DNA of 64,000 bases from JAFAGO01 sp031987605 (lineage in GTDB: Bacteria; Bacteroidota; Bacteroidia; Flavobacteriales; Weeksellaceae): assembly GCA_031987605.1 (NCBI GenBank), contig DALZZF010000009.1, positions 49,119 to 113,118 of the forward strand. The letters are read 5' to 3'. This document shows, one piece after another, positions 39,897-48,911 of this stretch. The notes beneath the pieces are model-generated. The model saw only the letters and a program-made list of their open reading frames with translations. It did not search any database and was not told the DNA's origin. The number at the start of each line of letters is the position of its first letter. Positions within the stretch are counted from its first letter, which is position 1. The translations under genes were made by a program, and so were the position numbers.

Positions 39897-41102
39897 ATGG
39901 ATCTTACTTCAAACCAACCTTTTTGGCTGATAAAAAACGGAATTATTGAATCTTTCACTTCTCTCAAAAAAAATGAAGAATGCGATATTCTCATTGTTGG
40001 CGGAGGAATTACAGGCAGTTTAATTGCGCACCAATGCATAAAAGATGGTTACAAAACCATTTTGGTGGATAAGCGTGAAATCTGTAACGGCAGTACTTCC
40101 GCTACCACTTCCATGCTGCAATACGAAATTGATGTTCCGCTATATAAACTCTCGGAAATGATTGGTGAAGAAGACGCCGTAAAAGCTTATCAATCGTGTG
40201 CTGATGCAATTGATACCATTGAAAACCTGACCAAGGAAATCAAATCAAAAGCAGGTTTCAAAAAGAAAAATTCATTGTATTTCACCAGCAGCAAAAGAGA
40301 TTTAAAATGGCTGAAAAAAGAATTTGAAACCCGAAAAAATGCCGGTTTCAAGGTAAGTTGGCTGGAGCCTGAGGAAATCTTCAAAAAATTTCAACTGGAA
40401 AATACTCTCGGCGGAATTCTTTCGGAACACGGCGGAAGTATTGATGCTTTCCGTTTTGCGCACGAACTCTTGAATTTTAACGAGAAGAAGGGCTTGAAAA
40501 TTTTCGATAAAACCGAACTTTTGAAAACCGAAAACAAAGGAAGTTTTGTGGAAGCATATTTTGAAAACGGCAGCGTGATTACCGCCAGTAAAATCATTTA
40601 CTGCAACGGCTACGAAAGCAAGGAACTCATCAATGAAAATTTTGTAAAACTACTCAGCACTTATGCCATCGTAAGCGAAATTGATAAAAACAAATTCCGC
40701 AAACAGGAAAACACCCTGTTTTGGAATACCGATTCTCCCTATTTGTATATGCGGACAACGGATGATGAAAGACTTTTGGTTGGCGGCGGCGATGTAAATT
40801 TCAAAAATGAAAAACTCCGGGATTCTCTTTTGAAAAAGAAAAAAGAACACATCGAAAAATCGGTGAAAAAAGTATTTCCCCATTATCATTTTTATACCGA
40901 TTTTGTTTGGGCTGGAACCTTTGGTGAAACTAAAGACGGGCTCCCTTATATCGGTGCCCACCCAAAATTCCCCAATGCTTATTTTGTACTGGGATTCGGT
41001 GGAAACGGAATTACTTTTTCGGCGACGGGAATGGAAATGGTTTCTTTTTACCTCCAGAATAAACGACATTCTTTATCAGAATATTTTCGCTTCGGACGGT
41101 AA
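39897..41102 (+). CDS. FAD-dependent oxidoreductase, DAO family
   Basis: 401 residues. FAD site ILIVGGGITGSLIAHQ (about 31-46), family block VDKREICNGSTSATTSMLQY, and the C-terminal second FAD contact LGFGGNGITFSATGM. This is the D-amino acid oxidase/glycine oxidase-like group often called gamma-glutamylputrescine oxidase-like. Convergent with arginine decarboxylase (18 bases apart), a polyamine enzyme, but the link is only suggestive. Cytoplasmic. Confidence 0.88.
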   Translation: MDLTSNQPFWLIKNGIIESFTSLKKNEECDILIVGGGITGSLIAHQCIKDGYKTILVDKREICNGSTSATTSMLQYEIDVPLYKLSEMIGEEDAVKAYQSCADAIDTIENLTKEIKSKAGFKKKNSLYFTSSKRDLKWLKKEFETRKNAGFKVSWLEPEEIFKKFQLENTLGGILSEHGGSIDAFRFAHELLNFNEKKGLKIFDKTELLKTENKGSFVEAYFENGSVITASKIIYCNGYESKELINENFVKLLSTYAIVSEIDKNKFRKQENTLFWNTDSPYLYMRTTDDERLLVGGGDVNFKNEKLRDSLLKKKKEHIEKSVKKVFPHYHFYTDFVWAGTFGETKDGLPYIGAHPKFPNAYFVLGFGGNGITFSATGMEMVSFYLQNKRHSLSEYFRFGR

Positions 41103-41120
41103 TAATTGGTATTTTCCGGA

Positions 41121-42512
41121 TTAATATCCCAATAATTTCAGGACATCTTCCGGCTTTTGAGCATCACGGAAAAGTGTATAGGTGAAATTCCCTTCTTCAT
41201 CCTTATCGATCAGAATATGTTTTGGCTGTGGCATCAAACAGTGATGAACACCGCCATAACCGCTGATAGTTTCCTGATAAGCTCCGGTATGGAAAAACCC
41301 GATGTACAAAGGTCTTGTTTCATTGAAAACCGGAAGATAAATGGCATTGGTGTGCTGTTCGGAATTGTAATAATCATCGGAATCGCAGGTTAATCCTCCA
41401 AGAAAAACCCTTTCATAAGTATCTTCCCAACGGTTCAGCGGAAGCATGATAAAATGGCGGGAAATCGCCCATGTATCTGGAAGTGTGGTCATAAATGAAG
41501 AGTCAATCATATTCCATTTTTCCCTGTCGTTCTGGCGTTTCTGGGAAATGATTTTGAATAAATGGCCACCGCTTTCACCCACCGTAAAACTTCCGAATTC
41601 GGTATAAATATTCGGTTCTTCCACGCCTTCTTCTTCACAGAATTTTTTAATCTGGGAAACAATTTCTTCCACCATATATTGATAATCGTAGTCGAAATTC
41701 AGCGAAGTTTTAATCGGAAAACCACCGCCGATATTCAGGCTGTCGACTTCCGGAGCAATTTTTTTCAATCGGGCATAAACGCGCAGACATTTATAGAGTT
41801 CATTCCAATAATACGAGGTATCCTTGATTCCTGTATTGATAAAGAAATGCAGCATTTTCAGTCTTGCATTCGGATGTTCGGCAATTTTCTGGCTGTAATA
41901 CGGGATAATGTCTTTATAGCCGATTCCCAGTCTTGAGGTATAAAATTCAAACTTCGGTTCTTCCTCGGAAGCAATACGGATTCCGATGTCGAAATTGGTA
42001 TCAATGCTTTCAGTAAGTTTATCCAGCTCACGGTAATTGTCCAGAATCGGGGTAATTCTTTCAAAACCGCTGTTGATCATTTCCGAGATTTTGGTTAAGT
42101 AATCGTCGGTTTTAAAACCGTTACAGATCACTTCAATGGATTTATCCACTTTCCCTTTATCATAAAGTGCTTTTACAATATCCATATCATAAGCCGAAGA
42201 GGTTTCGATGGAAATATCATTCTTCAATGCTTCATCCAGAACGAAGGAAAAATGACTGGATTTTGTGCAGTAGCAATACCGGTAATTTTTGGTGTAGCCT
42301 GTTTTTTCAAAAGCCTCTTTAAACCACGCTTTTGCACGCTGAATATTGGTGGAAATCTTCGGGAGATAATTGAATTTAAGGGGGGTTCCGAACTGTTCGA
42401 CGACTTCCATCAGGGGAATATCGTGAAATTTCAATTGATTTTCTTCAACACTGAATTCTTCAGTCGGAAAATACAATGTCTGATCGATAAGTTCGGCGTA
42501 CTTAATTTTCAT
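41121..42512 (-). CDS. speA: Arginine decarboxylase, short flavobacterial form
   Basis: 463 residues, fold type III PLP enzyme; E. coli SpeA has about 660, and this shorter form is usual in Flavobacteriia. PLP lysine region YCTKSSHFSFVLDEAL (about 81-96), glycine-rich LNIGGGFPIKTS, and substrate Cys in LGGLTCDSDDYY. Converts arginine to agmatine, the first step of polyamine synthesis. Upstream on the same strand are thiamin pyrophosphokinase and cobalamin adenosyltransferase genes. Confidence 0.9.
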   Translation of the reverse strand: MKIKYAELIDQTLYFPTEEFSVEENQLKFHDIPLMEVVEQFGTPLKFNYLPKISTNIQRAKAWFKEAFEKTGYTKNYRYCYCTKSSHFSFVLDEALKNDISIETSSAYDMDIVKALYDKGKVDKSIEVICNGFKTDDYLTKISEMINSGFERITPILDNYRELDKLTESIDTNFDIGIRIASEEEPKFEFYTSRLGIGYKDIIPYYSQKIAEHPNARLKMLHFFINTGIKDTSYYWNELYKCLRVYARLKKIAPEVDSLNIGGGFPIKTSLNFDYDYQYMVEEIVSQIKKFCEEEGVEEPNIYTEFGSFTVGESGGHLFKIISQKRQNDREKWNMIDSSFMTTLPDTWAISRHFIMLPLNRWEDTYERVFLGGLTCDSDDYYNSEQHTNAIYLPVFNETRPLYIGFFHTGAYQETISGYGGVHHCLMPQPKHILIDKDEEGNFTYTLFRDAQKPEDVLKLLGY

Positions 42513-42584
42513 TTTATCTCGGTAGATTTAAGACTGCAAAAATGAGAAAAAAGTTTGATTTTTCGATCAATTTTTTTTGTAAAA

Positions 42585-43223
42585 TCAATGATACTTTTTA
42601 CCGAGAAAAAGAAGGATTTCACCATTGGTAAATTCCACATTTACAGTATCTTTCGTAGCAAAATTACGAGTTCCGATTCTTGTGGTCATTTTTAGATTTT
42701 CGTTGTACAAAGGCCAGTTCAGACCTTGGGTAATAATATTTTCGGCAAAAGGAAACGGATAGAGCGAAATCATTCTGCCTTTAACTCCGGTAATTGTAAA
42801 CGATTTCGGAATAAAAAAATACTCCGCAAACTCATCTATAAAGCGGATATTGAGCACATCTTTAAATTTATAGGCAACGGTAAGATTCCCCAGAAAATGA
42901 TCCATTTCATTGCCACTTCCGCCGTAAACATCCACTTTTGAACATCCTCTTTCCAAAAGAATTTCCAGTGCTTTTTCGAAGTCGGTTTTATCCTGATCGG
43001 GCGTTTCCAGAATTTCAAATCCGTATTGAGGCGCAATTTCTAAAATGCGCTCCAACTCTTTTGCCGAATCAAAATCGCCGGAAATAAAATCCAGTTTTTC
43101 TAAAGGAAAATGTTTTTCTTCAAGATAATGAAAAGCCCCATCGCTGCATGCAATTATACTGTAATTTTCCAATTGCGGAAGTTGTTCCGGAGGTGCTCCG
43201 TTGATGAAAAGAAGAGATTTCAA
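42585..43223 (-). CDS. Thiamin pyrophosphokinase
   Basis: 212 residues. Nucleotide and metal sites: ACSDGAFHYL (25-34), FISGDFDSAKE (about 45-55), DQDKTDFEKAL (about 75-85) and GGSGNEMDHFLGNL (about 101-114), the standard TPK core. Makes thiamin diphosphate from thiamin and ATP. It follows the cobalamin adenosyltransferase gene by 7 bases and precedes speA by 72 bases on the same strand. No TPP riboswitch is visible upstream. Confidence 0.92.
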   Translation of the reverse strand: MKSLLFINGAPPEQLPQLENYSIIACSDGAFHYLEEKHFPLEKLDFISGDFDSAKELERILEIAPQYGFEILETPDQDKTDFEKALEILLERGCSKVDVYGGSGNEMDHFLGNLTVAYKFKDVLNIRFIDEFAEYFFIPKSFTITGVKGRMISLYPFPFAENIITQGLNWPLYNENLKMTTRIGTRNFATKDTVNVEFTNGEILLFLGKKYH

Positions 43224-43230
43224 TATCTAA

Positions 43231-43806
43231 TTATTTTTGTCGATCCCTGGGATTCCAGTATTCTTCCGGTTCATGCTGCAGTTTGGAAACATATCTTGCC
43301 AAAACAAAAAGATAATCGGAAAGACGGTTCAGGTATTTTATCATTTCCGGACGTACCGCTTCTTCCTGCTGAAGAAGAATCAGCCCGCGTTCTGCTCTTC
43401 TGCAAACCGTTCTGGCAACATGAAGTGCAGTTGCCGCTTTTCCGCCACCGGGAAGAATAAAATACTGCAAAGGCTCCAGCGTTTCTTCCATGGCATCCAT
43501 CCATTGCTCCAGTTCTTCGATTTCGGTTTCGGTTATCAGGAGCGGAAGTCGAGATTTTCCGTTTGCAAGCATCAGTTTATCCACAGGCGTTGCCGATTCG
43601 GAGCCTAAAGTAAAAAGATCAAACTGAATTTTACGGAGCTGATTGATGACTTCTTCATTTTCGATCTGGCTTTTTGCTACGCCAATAAAAGAATTCAGCT
43701 CATCAATATTGCCATAACTTTCTACGCGAAAAGATGCCTTGGAAACACGGGTTCCGCCATACAATGAGGTTTCGCCTTTATCTCCGGTTTTGGTATAGAT
43801 TTTCAT
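43231..43806 (-). CDS. Cob(I)alamin adenosyltransferase, PduO type
   Basis: 191 residues from ATG 43806. N-terminal P-loop-like TKTGDKGETSLYGGTRVSK (5-23), then ESYGNIDELNSFIG, FILPGGG and the C-terminal RTVCRRAERGLILLQ and YLNRLSDYLFVLAR, all hallmarks of PduO/MMAB. It adenosylates corrinoid using ATP. First gene of a unit with thiamin pyrophosphokinase. The frame is open 51 bases further up but those residues are not family-like. Confidence 0.93.
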   Translation of the reverse strand: MKIYTKTGDKGETSLYGGTRVSKASFRVESYGNIDELNSFIGVAKSQIENEEVINQLRKIQFDLFTLGSESATPVDKLMLANGKSRLPLLITETEIEELEQWMDAMEETLEPLQYFILPGGGKAATALHVARTVCRRAERGLILLQQEEAVRPEMIKYLNRLSDYLFVLARYVSKLQHEPEEYWNPRDRQK

Positions 43807-43914
43807 TTCTTGTTTTTTCGTGAGGTTAAAAGTAATGATTTTTAAGTGAAAAAGCACATTCGATTTTTTATTGAACTGATGGTTCGTTTATTAGGAAATA
43901 CTGTAAACAATAAT

Positions 43915-43922
43915 TAATTTTG
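43915..43922 (+). promoter_or_regulatory. -7 box of nitroreductase gene
   Basis: TAATTTTG, exact match, 23 bases before the ATG. Confidence 0.55.
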
Positions 43923-43945
43923 CATGAATTAATATTACGAGTAAA

Positions 43946-44548
43946 ATGAATAGTTTTCTAACGAAAATGCAAAACCGTTACACGGTAAAAAAATACAATC
44001 CAAATGGAGAAATAAGCCCGGAAACGATTGAAAAACTGAAAGAAATTCTACACCTAAGCCCTTCTTCTATCAACAGTCAGCCCTGGAAATTTGTATTTGT
44101 AACCAATCCGGTGATGAAATCCCGGCTGGCAGAAGTTTCATATTTCAATAAAGAAAAAATCATCGACTGTAAATGCCTTATCGTTTTTCAGGTGCTGAAA
44201 AATGTGGATGATTTTGAAACACAGATTAAAGATCATCTTCCGCAAGGATCAGTAGATTATTACAACAAAATGCTGAAACCTTTCGGAGAAACCGAGGTGA
44301 AAAGTTGGATGAGACATCAGGTTTATCTTGCCTTGGGAATTTTGCTGAGTGCCTGTGCAGAAATGAATCTCGATTCCACACCCATGGAAGGAATTGAAAC
44401 CCATGCATACGATGCGCTGCTGGATGATGAAAAATATACCACTCTTTTTGCGGTTGCCATTGGTATTCGCGATCCGCAGGATTTCAACCAGCCGGAATTA
44501 AAACCTAAAACAAGATTAAACCGGGATGAAGTAATCCGCGATATTTAA
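43946..44548 (+). CDS. Nitroreductase-family NAD(P)H oxidoreductase (NfsB-like)
   Basis: 200 residues. FMN-binding N-terminus RYTVKKYNPNGEI (11-23), LSPSSINSQPWKF (about 49-61) and the C-terminal half with MRHQVYLALGILLSACAEMN and the late TLFAVAIGIRDP. Typical of NfsB/dihydropteridine reductase-like flavoenzymes that reduce nitro compounds or quinones. Single gene with its own terminator. Confidence 0.9.
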   Translation: MNSFLTKMQNRYTVKKYNPNGEISPETIEKLKEILHLSPSSINSQPWKFVFVTNPVMKSRLAEVSYFNKEKIIDCKCLIVFQVLKNVDDFETQIKDHLPQGSVDYYNKMLKPFGETEVKSWMRHQVYLALGILLSACAEMNLDSTPMEGIETHAYDALLDDEKYTTLFAVAIGIRDPQDFNQPELKPKTRLNRDEVIRDI

Positions 44549-44554
44549 GCAAAT

Positions 44555-44590
44555 AAAAGATGAATGAGTAAAAACATTCATCTTTTTTTT
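44555..44590. terminator. Terminator between nitroreductase and murI
   Basis: AAAAGATGAATG (44555-44566) pairs with CATTCATCTTTT (44575-44586), followed by further T. Confidence 0.85.
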
Positions 44591-44603
44591 CGAAAACGCA
44601 AAG

Positions 44604-45434
44604 TTAGAGGCTTTTCAGTTCGAGCTCAATGGAATTTCCGAAGAATTTTTTCGAAATTTTTTCAAAATTTTTGGTGAGATCAGAAAGGTAAAAATGGTAA
44701 CTGGCTTTATGATTCTCCACATTCAAAAGGTGGTGCTGTTCCAGAATCATTTTCAGTTGATTGGCGACAATACCCGGAGAATCAATGATCCGAACGCGGT
44801 TTCCGTAAAACTGTTTGATTTCGTCCAGAAGCAAAGGATAATGCGTGCAACCTAAAATAAGGGTTTCAATATTTTTTAACTTATGATTACTGAGATAATT
44901 ATAAATTATGGCATGGGTAATCGGATGATTTTTGAAACCTTCTTCAATCGCGGGAACCAAAAGTGGTGTTGCCAGTTCATCCACCTTTATAAATTTATTG
45001 TGCCTGCGAATGGATTTCCGGTACAATCCCGAATTTACCGTTGCTTTCGTGGCAATTACCCCAACCGTATTGTGAATTTCATAGGCTACTTTTTCGGCAA
45101 CAGGATTAATGACATCAATCACCGGAACTTTTTTGTCAGCCACTTCCAGAACTTCTTTTAAAGCATTTGCAGTAGCCGTGTTGCAGGCGATAACGATGGC
45201 TTTGCAGTTCTCATTTAAAAGAAACTGAGTGATTTTTGTAGCATAACCGATGATGGCTTCTTTGGATTTTTCTCCGTAGGGCAAATGTTTGGTATCTCCG
45301 AAATAGATAAGGTCTTCATTTGGCAAAAGGCGTTTTATTTCTTTAGCCACAGTTAAACCGCCAACTCCGGAATCGAAAATACCGATAGGCTGATTGGGAT
45401 TGAGATTCGGGTACTCCTGTTTCTTCTTTTTCAA
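44604..45434 (-). CDS. murI: Glutamate racemase
   Basis: 276 residues. Both catalytic cysteine blocks are present: IVIACNTATANALKEVL (about 79-95) and LILGCTHYPLL (about 191-201), plus FDSGVGGLTVAKEI at the N-terminus (20-33). Interconverts L- and D-glutamate for peptidoglycan. Single gene; -7 box TATTTTTG lies 21 bases upstream. Confidence 0.96.
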   Translation of the reverse strand: MKKKKQEYPNLNPNQPIGIFDSGVGGLTVAKEIKRLLPNEDLIYFGDTKHLPYGEKSKEAIIGYATKITQFLLNENCKAIVIACNTATANALKEVLEVADKKVPVIDVINPVAEKVAYEIHNTVGVIATKATVNSGLYRKSIRRHNKFIKVDELATPLLVPAIEEGFKNHPITHAIIYNYLSNHKLKNIETLILGCTHYPLLLDEIKQFYGNRVRIIDSPGIVANQLKMILEQHHLLNVENHKASYHFYLSDLTKNFEKISKKFFGNSIELELKSL

Positions 45435-45455
45435 GGGGAAATTTTAGATGCTCTG

Positions 45456-45463
45456 CAAAAATA
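45456..45463 (-). promoter_or_regulatory. -7 box of murI
   Basis: TATTTTTG on the minus strand. Confidence 0.55.
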
Positions 45464-45558
45464 ACCAAAGATTTTTGTTCTGTACTCTTTTGCAAGAAAA
45501 TAAATGGTTTCCATGATTCACATTCATATTTTAAAATCTTGGAGTATTTCCTCGAAAG

Positions 45559-45597
45559 CTTCAAACATTCAAACCATTTCAAACATTCAAATTCTCA
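45559..45597 (-). repeat. TTTGAATG-type word array after hemW
   Basis: Minus strand, starting in the hemW stop codon: TTTGAGAA, TTTGAATG, TTTGAAAT, GG, TTTGAATG, TTTGAAGC. Same orientation as the gene. Confidence 0.75.
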
Positions 45598-46719
45598 AAC
45601 CACGAACAAATCGGATGCAATTCCGTCTGCTCTGAACCAGTGTTCTTCGGGAATCAAAAGGTGATTGTTTTCAATTTTTAAAATTCCGGATTGGATTTTC
45701 GAGGCGGATTCTTTTTTTACATATTCCAGAATTTCATCGGAAAACTCAGCGTTCATTTTCTGAAGATCAACTCCCCACATCGTACGAAGACCAATCATCA
45801 GCATTTCGTTGAAGCGTTCTTTTTCGGAAAGAATTTCGGTTTCAGCAGGAAATTCATTTTCATTGAGTTTTTTGATGTAAAGCGGATTGTTGGCGATGTT
45901 CCAGCTGCGTTTTTCGTTTCCGTTGTAGCTATGTGCAGAAGGACCAATGCCCAGATATTCGCGGTATTTCCAATAGGAAGTATTGTGTCCGGAATGAAAT
46001 CCCGGTTTCCCGAAATTGGAAATTTCATAATGATCGAAACCATTTTGTTTTAAAAATTCCGACATATACAAAAATTCCTCACTTTGGATTTCTTCATCGG
46101 GATTTTTCACTTTTCCTTTTTCAATCCATTTGTCCAAAGCGGTTTTGGGTTCCACAGTCAAGGCGTACGAAGAAATATGCGGAACCTGTAATTCTGCCGC
46201 TTTATCCAGATTTTCTTTCCAGACTTCAAAACCGGAAGTTGGAGAACCATAAATCAGATCAATGCTGATGTTTTCAAAACCGGAATCCTGCGCTCTTTTA
46301 ATGGAAGCATCGGCTTGTGATGCATTATGGGCACGATTCATCAGTTTCAGATCTTCATCAAAAAAACTTTGGGTTCCGATGGAAAGCCGATTGATTCCGG
46401 TTTGGGAAAGTTCCTTTAAAAATGAGGCATTTAAATCATCCGGATTGGCTTCTAATGTGATTTCAATTTTTTCATCAAAAGAGAAATATTTCAAAACCTC
46501 ATCCATCAAACTTTTGATTTCATCCACGGAAAGTACAGAAGGCGTTCCTCCGCCAAAATACAAGGATGAAAGATTTTTATTCTGAAGTTCATCTTTTCGT
46601 AAAGCGATTTCCTTTTTCAGGGCATCGAGCATGGCATCTTTCAGTTGTAAAGAGGTGGAAAAATGAAAGTTGCAATAGCTGCATTTCTGCTTGCAGAAAG
46701 GAATATGAAGATAAATCAT
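45595..46719 (-). CDS. hemW: Radical SAM heme chaperone HemW
   Basis: 374 residues. Cluster motif CKQKCSYCNFHF (9-20) with the HemW-type C-x3-C-x2-C spacing, YFGGGTPSVLS (about 54-64), EANPDDL, SIGTQSF and GHNTSYWKYREYLGIGPSAH. HemW binds heme and delivers it to membrane enzymes; older annotations call it oxygen-independent coproporphyrinogen oxidase, but that enzyme has a different N-terminus. Single gene; its stop codon opens a short-word repeat array. Confidence 0.94.
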   Translation of the reverse strand: MIYLHIPFCKQKCSYCNFHFSTSLQLKDAMLDALKKEIALRKDELQNKNLSSLYFGGGTPSVLSVDEIKSLMDEVLKYFSFDEKIEITLEANPDDLNASFLKELSQTGINRLSIGTQSFFDEDLKLMNRAHNASQADASIKRAQDSGFENISIDLIYGSPTSGFEVWKENLDKAAELQVPHISSYALTVEPKTALDKWIEKGKVKNPDEEIQSEEFLYMSEFLKQNGFDHYEISNFGKPGFHSGHNTSYWKYREYLGIGPSAHSYNGNEKRSWNIANNPLYIKKLNENEFPAETEILSEKERFNEMLMIGLRTMWGVDLQKMNAEFSDEILEYVKKESASKIQSGILKIENNHLLIPEEHWFRADGIASDLFVV

Positions 46720-46799
46720 CGAACTGACGATTTTTGATTTACGAATTTAGAAGAATAATTAATCGGATAAGAATTATTGTTTATACCCCATCCGTATTT

Positions 46800-47753
46800 T
46801 TATCGGTAACGGAAACCTCTGGTATTGATAAAGTTATCGAAGTTATACCCAATGCTCAGCATAAAACTGCTTCCGGCATATTCCTGAATATCGGAAAGCA
46901 GAAAATTATAGGTTCCTCCAAAGAAAAAATTTCCGGCGCTTGCTTTGATTACGGGCGAAACGCTCAGATTCTGATTTCCATACTGGTTTTTAATTCCACG
47001 AAAACTTACACCGGCAGCGAAATAATTTTCGTCTCCTTTTGCTGTTGCCATCAGGTTAAGGTCGAGCATTCTGGAAGAATTGGTATTCAGATTCATCATT
47101 ACGGACGGCGTTACGAAAAATCCTTCCCCGATGTACCAGTCGTAACCGGCATTGAAATAGAATTTTGTAGGCTGGGGTTCAATTCCGTTCTGGATAGCAA
47201 TATCATTGCTTAAAGGAATATCTACCACGGAAGCTCCGGCAAAAAAATTATGATAGGAAACGGACATTCCGATATTGGAATACAACATGAAAATATCGTT
47301 TTCATTGTATAAATTCGGATCTCCGGGATCTTCCGGATTCAGTTGCGCCCAATCGATGCTCATATTATAAAAATTGAGATTGGTTCCGAATGAAAACTGG
47401 TTTTTGCGTTCTCCATCATCATCAATCGGGATGAAATAAGAAGCTCCTACAGAAATCCCGTTTGCCGAAATTGGCCCGTTCTGATCTCTGAAAAATGAAA
47501 CTCCCGCTCCCAAACGGTCTACAATATTGGCATGCATTCCCACAGATTGTACATTCGGAGATTCATTAAATTGGGAAAACTGTTTCTGGTAATTAAGGTT
47601 CAATACCACTTTATCAGTTTTACCGTATAATGACGGGTTGAAAAGAAAATCTCCATCCAGCAAATACTGCTGATAAAGCGGAAGTGTCTCCTGAGCTTTT
47701 ACCAATCCTGACGACAAAATGGCAAAGAAAAATAAGAAAACTATTTTTCTCAT
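46800..47753 (-). CDS. PorP/SprF-family outer-membrane protein
   Basis: 317 residues. Signal peptide ending LVKAQ (about 17-21). Start of the mature part, PLYQQYLLDGDFLFNPSLYG, is the family signature, followed by alternating beta strands to a C-terminal aromatic-rich strand. PorP/SprF proteins go with type IX secretion; SprF-like copies are usually paired with a large gliding adhesin gene. None is adjacent here, so the partner is unknown. -7 box TATTTTTG at 47781-47788. Confidence 0.9.
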   Translation of the reverse strand: MRKIVFLFFFAILSSGLVKAQETLPLYQQYLLDGDFLFNPSLYGKTDKVVLNLNYQKQFSQFNESPNVQSVGMHANIVDRLGAGVSFFRDQNGPISANGISVGASYFIPIDDDGERKNQFSFGTNLNFYNMSIDWAQLNPEDPGDPNLYNENDIFMLYSNIGMSVSYHNFFAGASVVDIPLSNDIAIQNGIEPQPTKFYFNAGYDWYIGEGFFVTPSVMMNLNTNSSRMLDLNLMATAKGDENYFAAGVSFRGIKNQYGNQNLSVSPVIKASAGNFFFGGTYNFLLSDIQEYAGSSFMLSIGYNFDNFINTRGFRYR

Positions 47754-47780
47754 AGTCTAATATTCTAAATTAAAGTTAAA

Positions 47781-47788
47781 CAAAAATA
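47781..47788 (-). promoter_or_regulatory. -7 box of porP/sprF-type gene
   Basis: TATTTTTG on the minus strand, inside the gap between rluD and the porP-type gene. Confidence 0.5.
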
Positions 47789-47805
47789 ACCAAAAAGTTT
47801 TCATA

Positions 47806-48864
47806 TCAGTTATTCTCAAGATATTTTCTCCATTTTTTAACGGCTTCTGCCATATCTTCGGGCATCGGACTTTCAAAATACATCTCTTTTTTTGTGGTTG
47901 GGTGTATAAATCCCAGAGTATGCGCATGTAAGGCATGGCGCGGAAGAACTTCAAAAACATTGCTGATGAACTGCTTGTATTTCGGAAGCTGCACACCGCG
48001 TAAAGCAATATGTCCTTCATAGCGTTCATCATTAAAAAGGGTATGCCCGATATGCTTGAAATGCGCCCTGATCTGATGTGTTCTTCCGGTTTCCAATTTA
48101 CATTCCACCCAAGTCATATACCGGAATCTTTCCAAAACTTTATAATGGGTTACGGCATGTTTACCATGACTTCCATCTTCATAAACCGCCATCTGCATTC
48201 GGTTTTTTTGATGTCTTCCAATGTGTCCGCGTATCGTTCCTTCATCTTCTTTCATATTTCCCCACACAAATGCCCAATACAAACGTTTTGTGGTTCTGTT
48301 GAAAAACTGTTTTGCCAGAAAGCTAAGTGCATATTCCGTTTTTGCAACGACCAGAAGTCCGGAAGTATCCTTATCAATCCGATGTACAAGCCCTACCCTG
48401 TCGAGATCGGATTTTTGCCCGTTTTTTTCAAAATGATAGGCAAGTGCATTCACCAAAGTTCCGTCCCAGTTTCCGTGACCGGGATGCACCACCATTCCGG
48501 CTCCTTTATCCACAACGATCAAATCATCGTCTTCGTATACAATATTGATCGGAATATTTTGTGGAATAATCGTATTATCTCGTGGCGGTCGGGTGAGCAA
48601 TACCGCAATTTCATCACCGGGTTTTACTCGATAATTCTGCTTTACCGGTTTTCCGTTCACCACAACATTTCCCGCTCTGCACGCCTGGGAAATTTTATTT
48701 CGGGATGAATTCTGGCGGAAGATGAGCAGATATTTATCGATCCTGAGCGGTTCTTGTCCGGGATCAACTTTAAGGTTCAGGTGTTCATAGAGGCCGTTGT
48801 TTTCGTCTTCTATTTCTTCCGAAACGCTGAATTCGTCTTCTGAAAATTCGTAATCTTCCTGCAT
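47806..48864 (-). CDS. RluA-family pseudouridine synthase (RluD type)
   Basis: 352 residues. An acidic N-terminus (DEFSVSEEIEDENN) precedes an S4 RNA-binding domain (about 37-95). The catalytic block VHRIDKDTSGLLVVAK (about 154-169, catalytic Asp) and GRTHQIRAHFKHIGHTLFND follow. Modifies uridines in 23S rRNA. Downstream of the PASTA gene on the same strand, with a hairpin without T run in the 47-base gap. Confidence 0.94.
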   Translation of the reverse strand: MQEDYEFSEDEFSVSEEIEDENNGLYEHLNLKVDPGQEPLRIDKYLLIFRQNSSRNKISQACRAGNVVVNGKPVKQNYRVKPGDEIAVLLTRPPRDNTIIPQNIPINIVYEDDDLIVVDKGAGMVVHPGHGNWDGTLVNALAYHFEKNGQKSDLDRVGLVHRIDKDTSGLLVVAKTEYALSFLAKQFFNRTTKRLYWAFVWGNMKEDEGTIRGHIGRHQKNRMQMAVYEDGSHGKHAVTHYKVLERFRYMTWVECKLETGRTHQIRAHFKHIGHTLFNDERYEGHIALRGVQLPKYKQFISNVFEVLPRHALHAHTLGFIHPTTKKEMYFESPMPEDMAEAVKKWRKYLENN

Positions 48865-48875
48865 ATTGTATGAGT

Positions 48876-48904
48876 AAAGGCTTCAACAATGTGCTGAAGC
48901 CTTT
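48876..48904 (-). other. 10-bp hairpin between PASTA gene and rluD
   Basis: AAAGGCTTCA (48876-48885) and TGAAGCCTTT (48895-48904). No T run follows on the minus strand, so it may be an mRNA processing or stabilising structure, not a true terminator. Confidence 0.5.
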
Positions 48905-48911
48905 CTAATTT

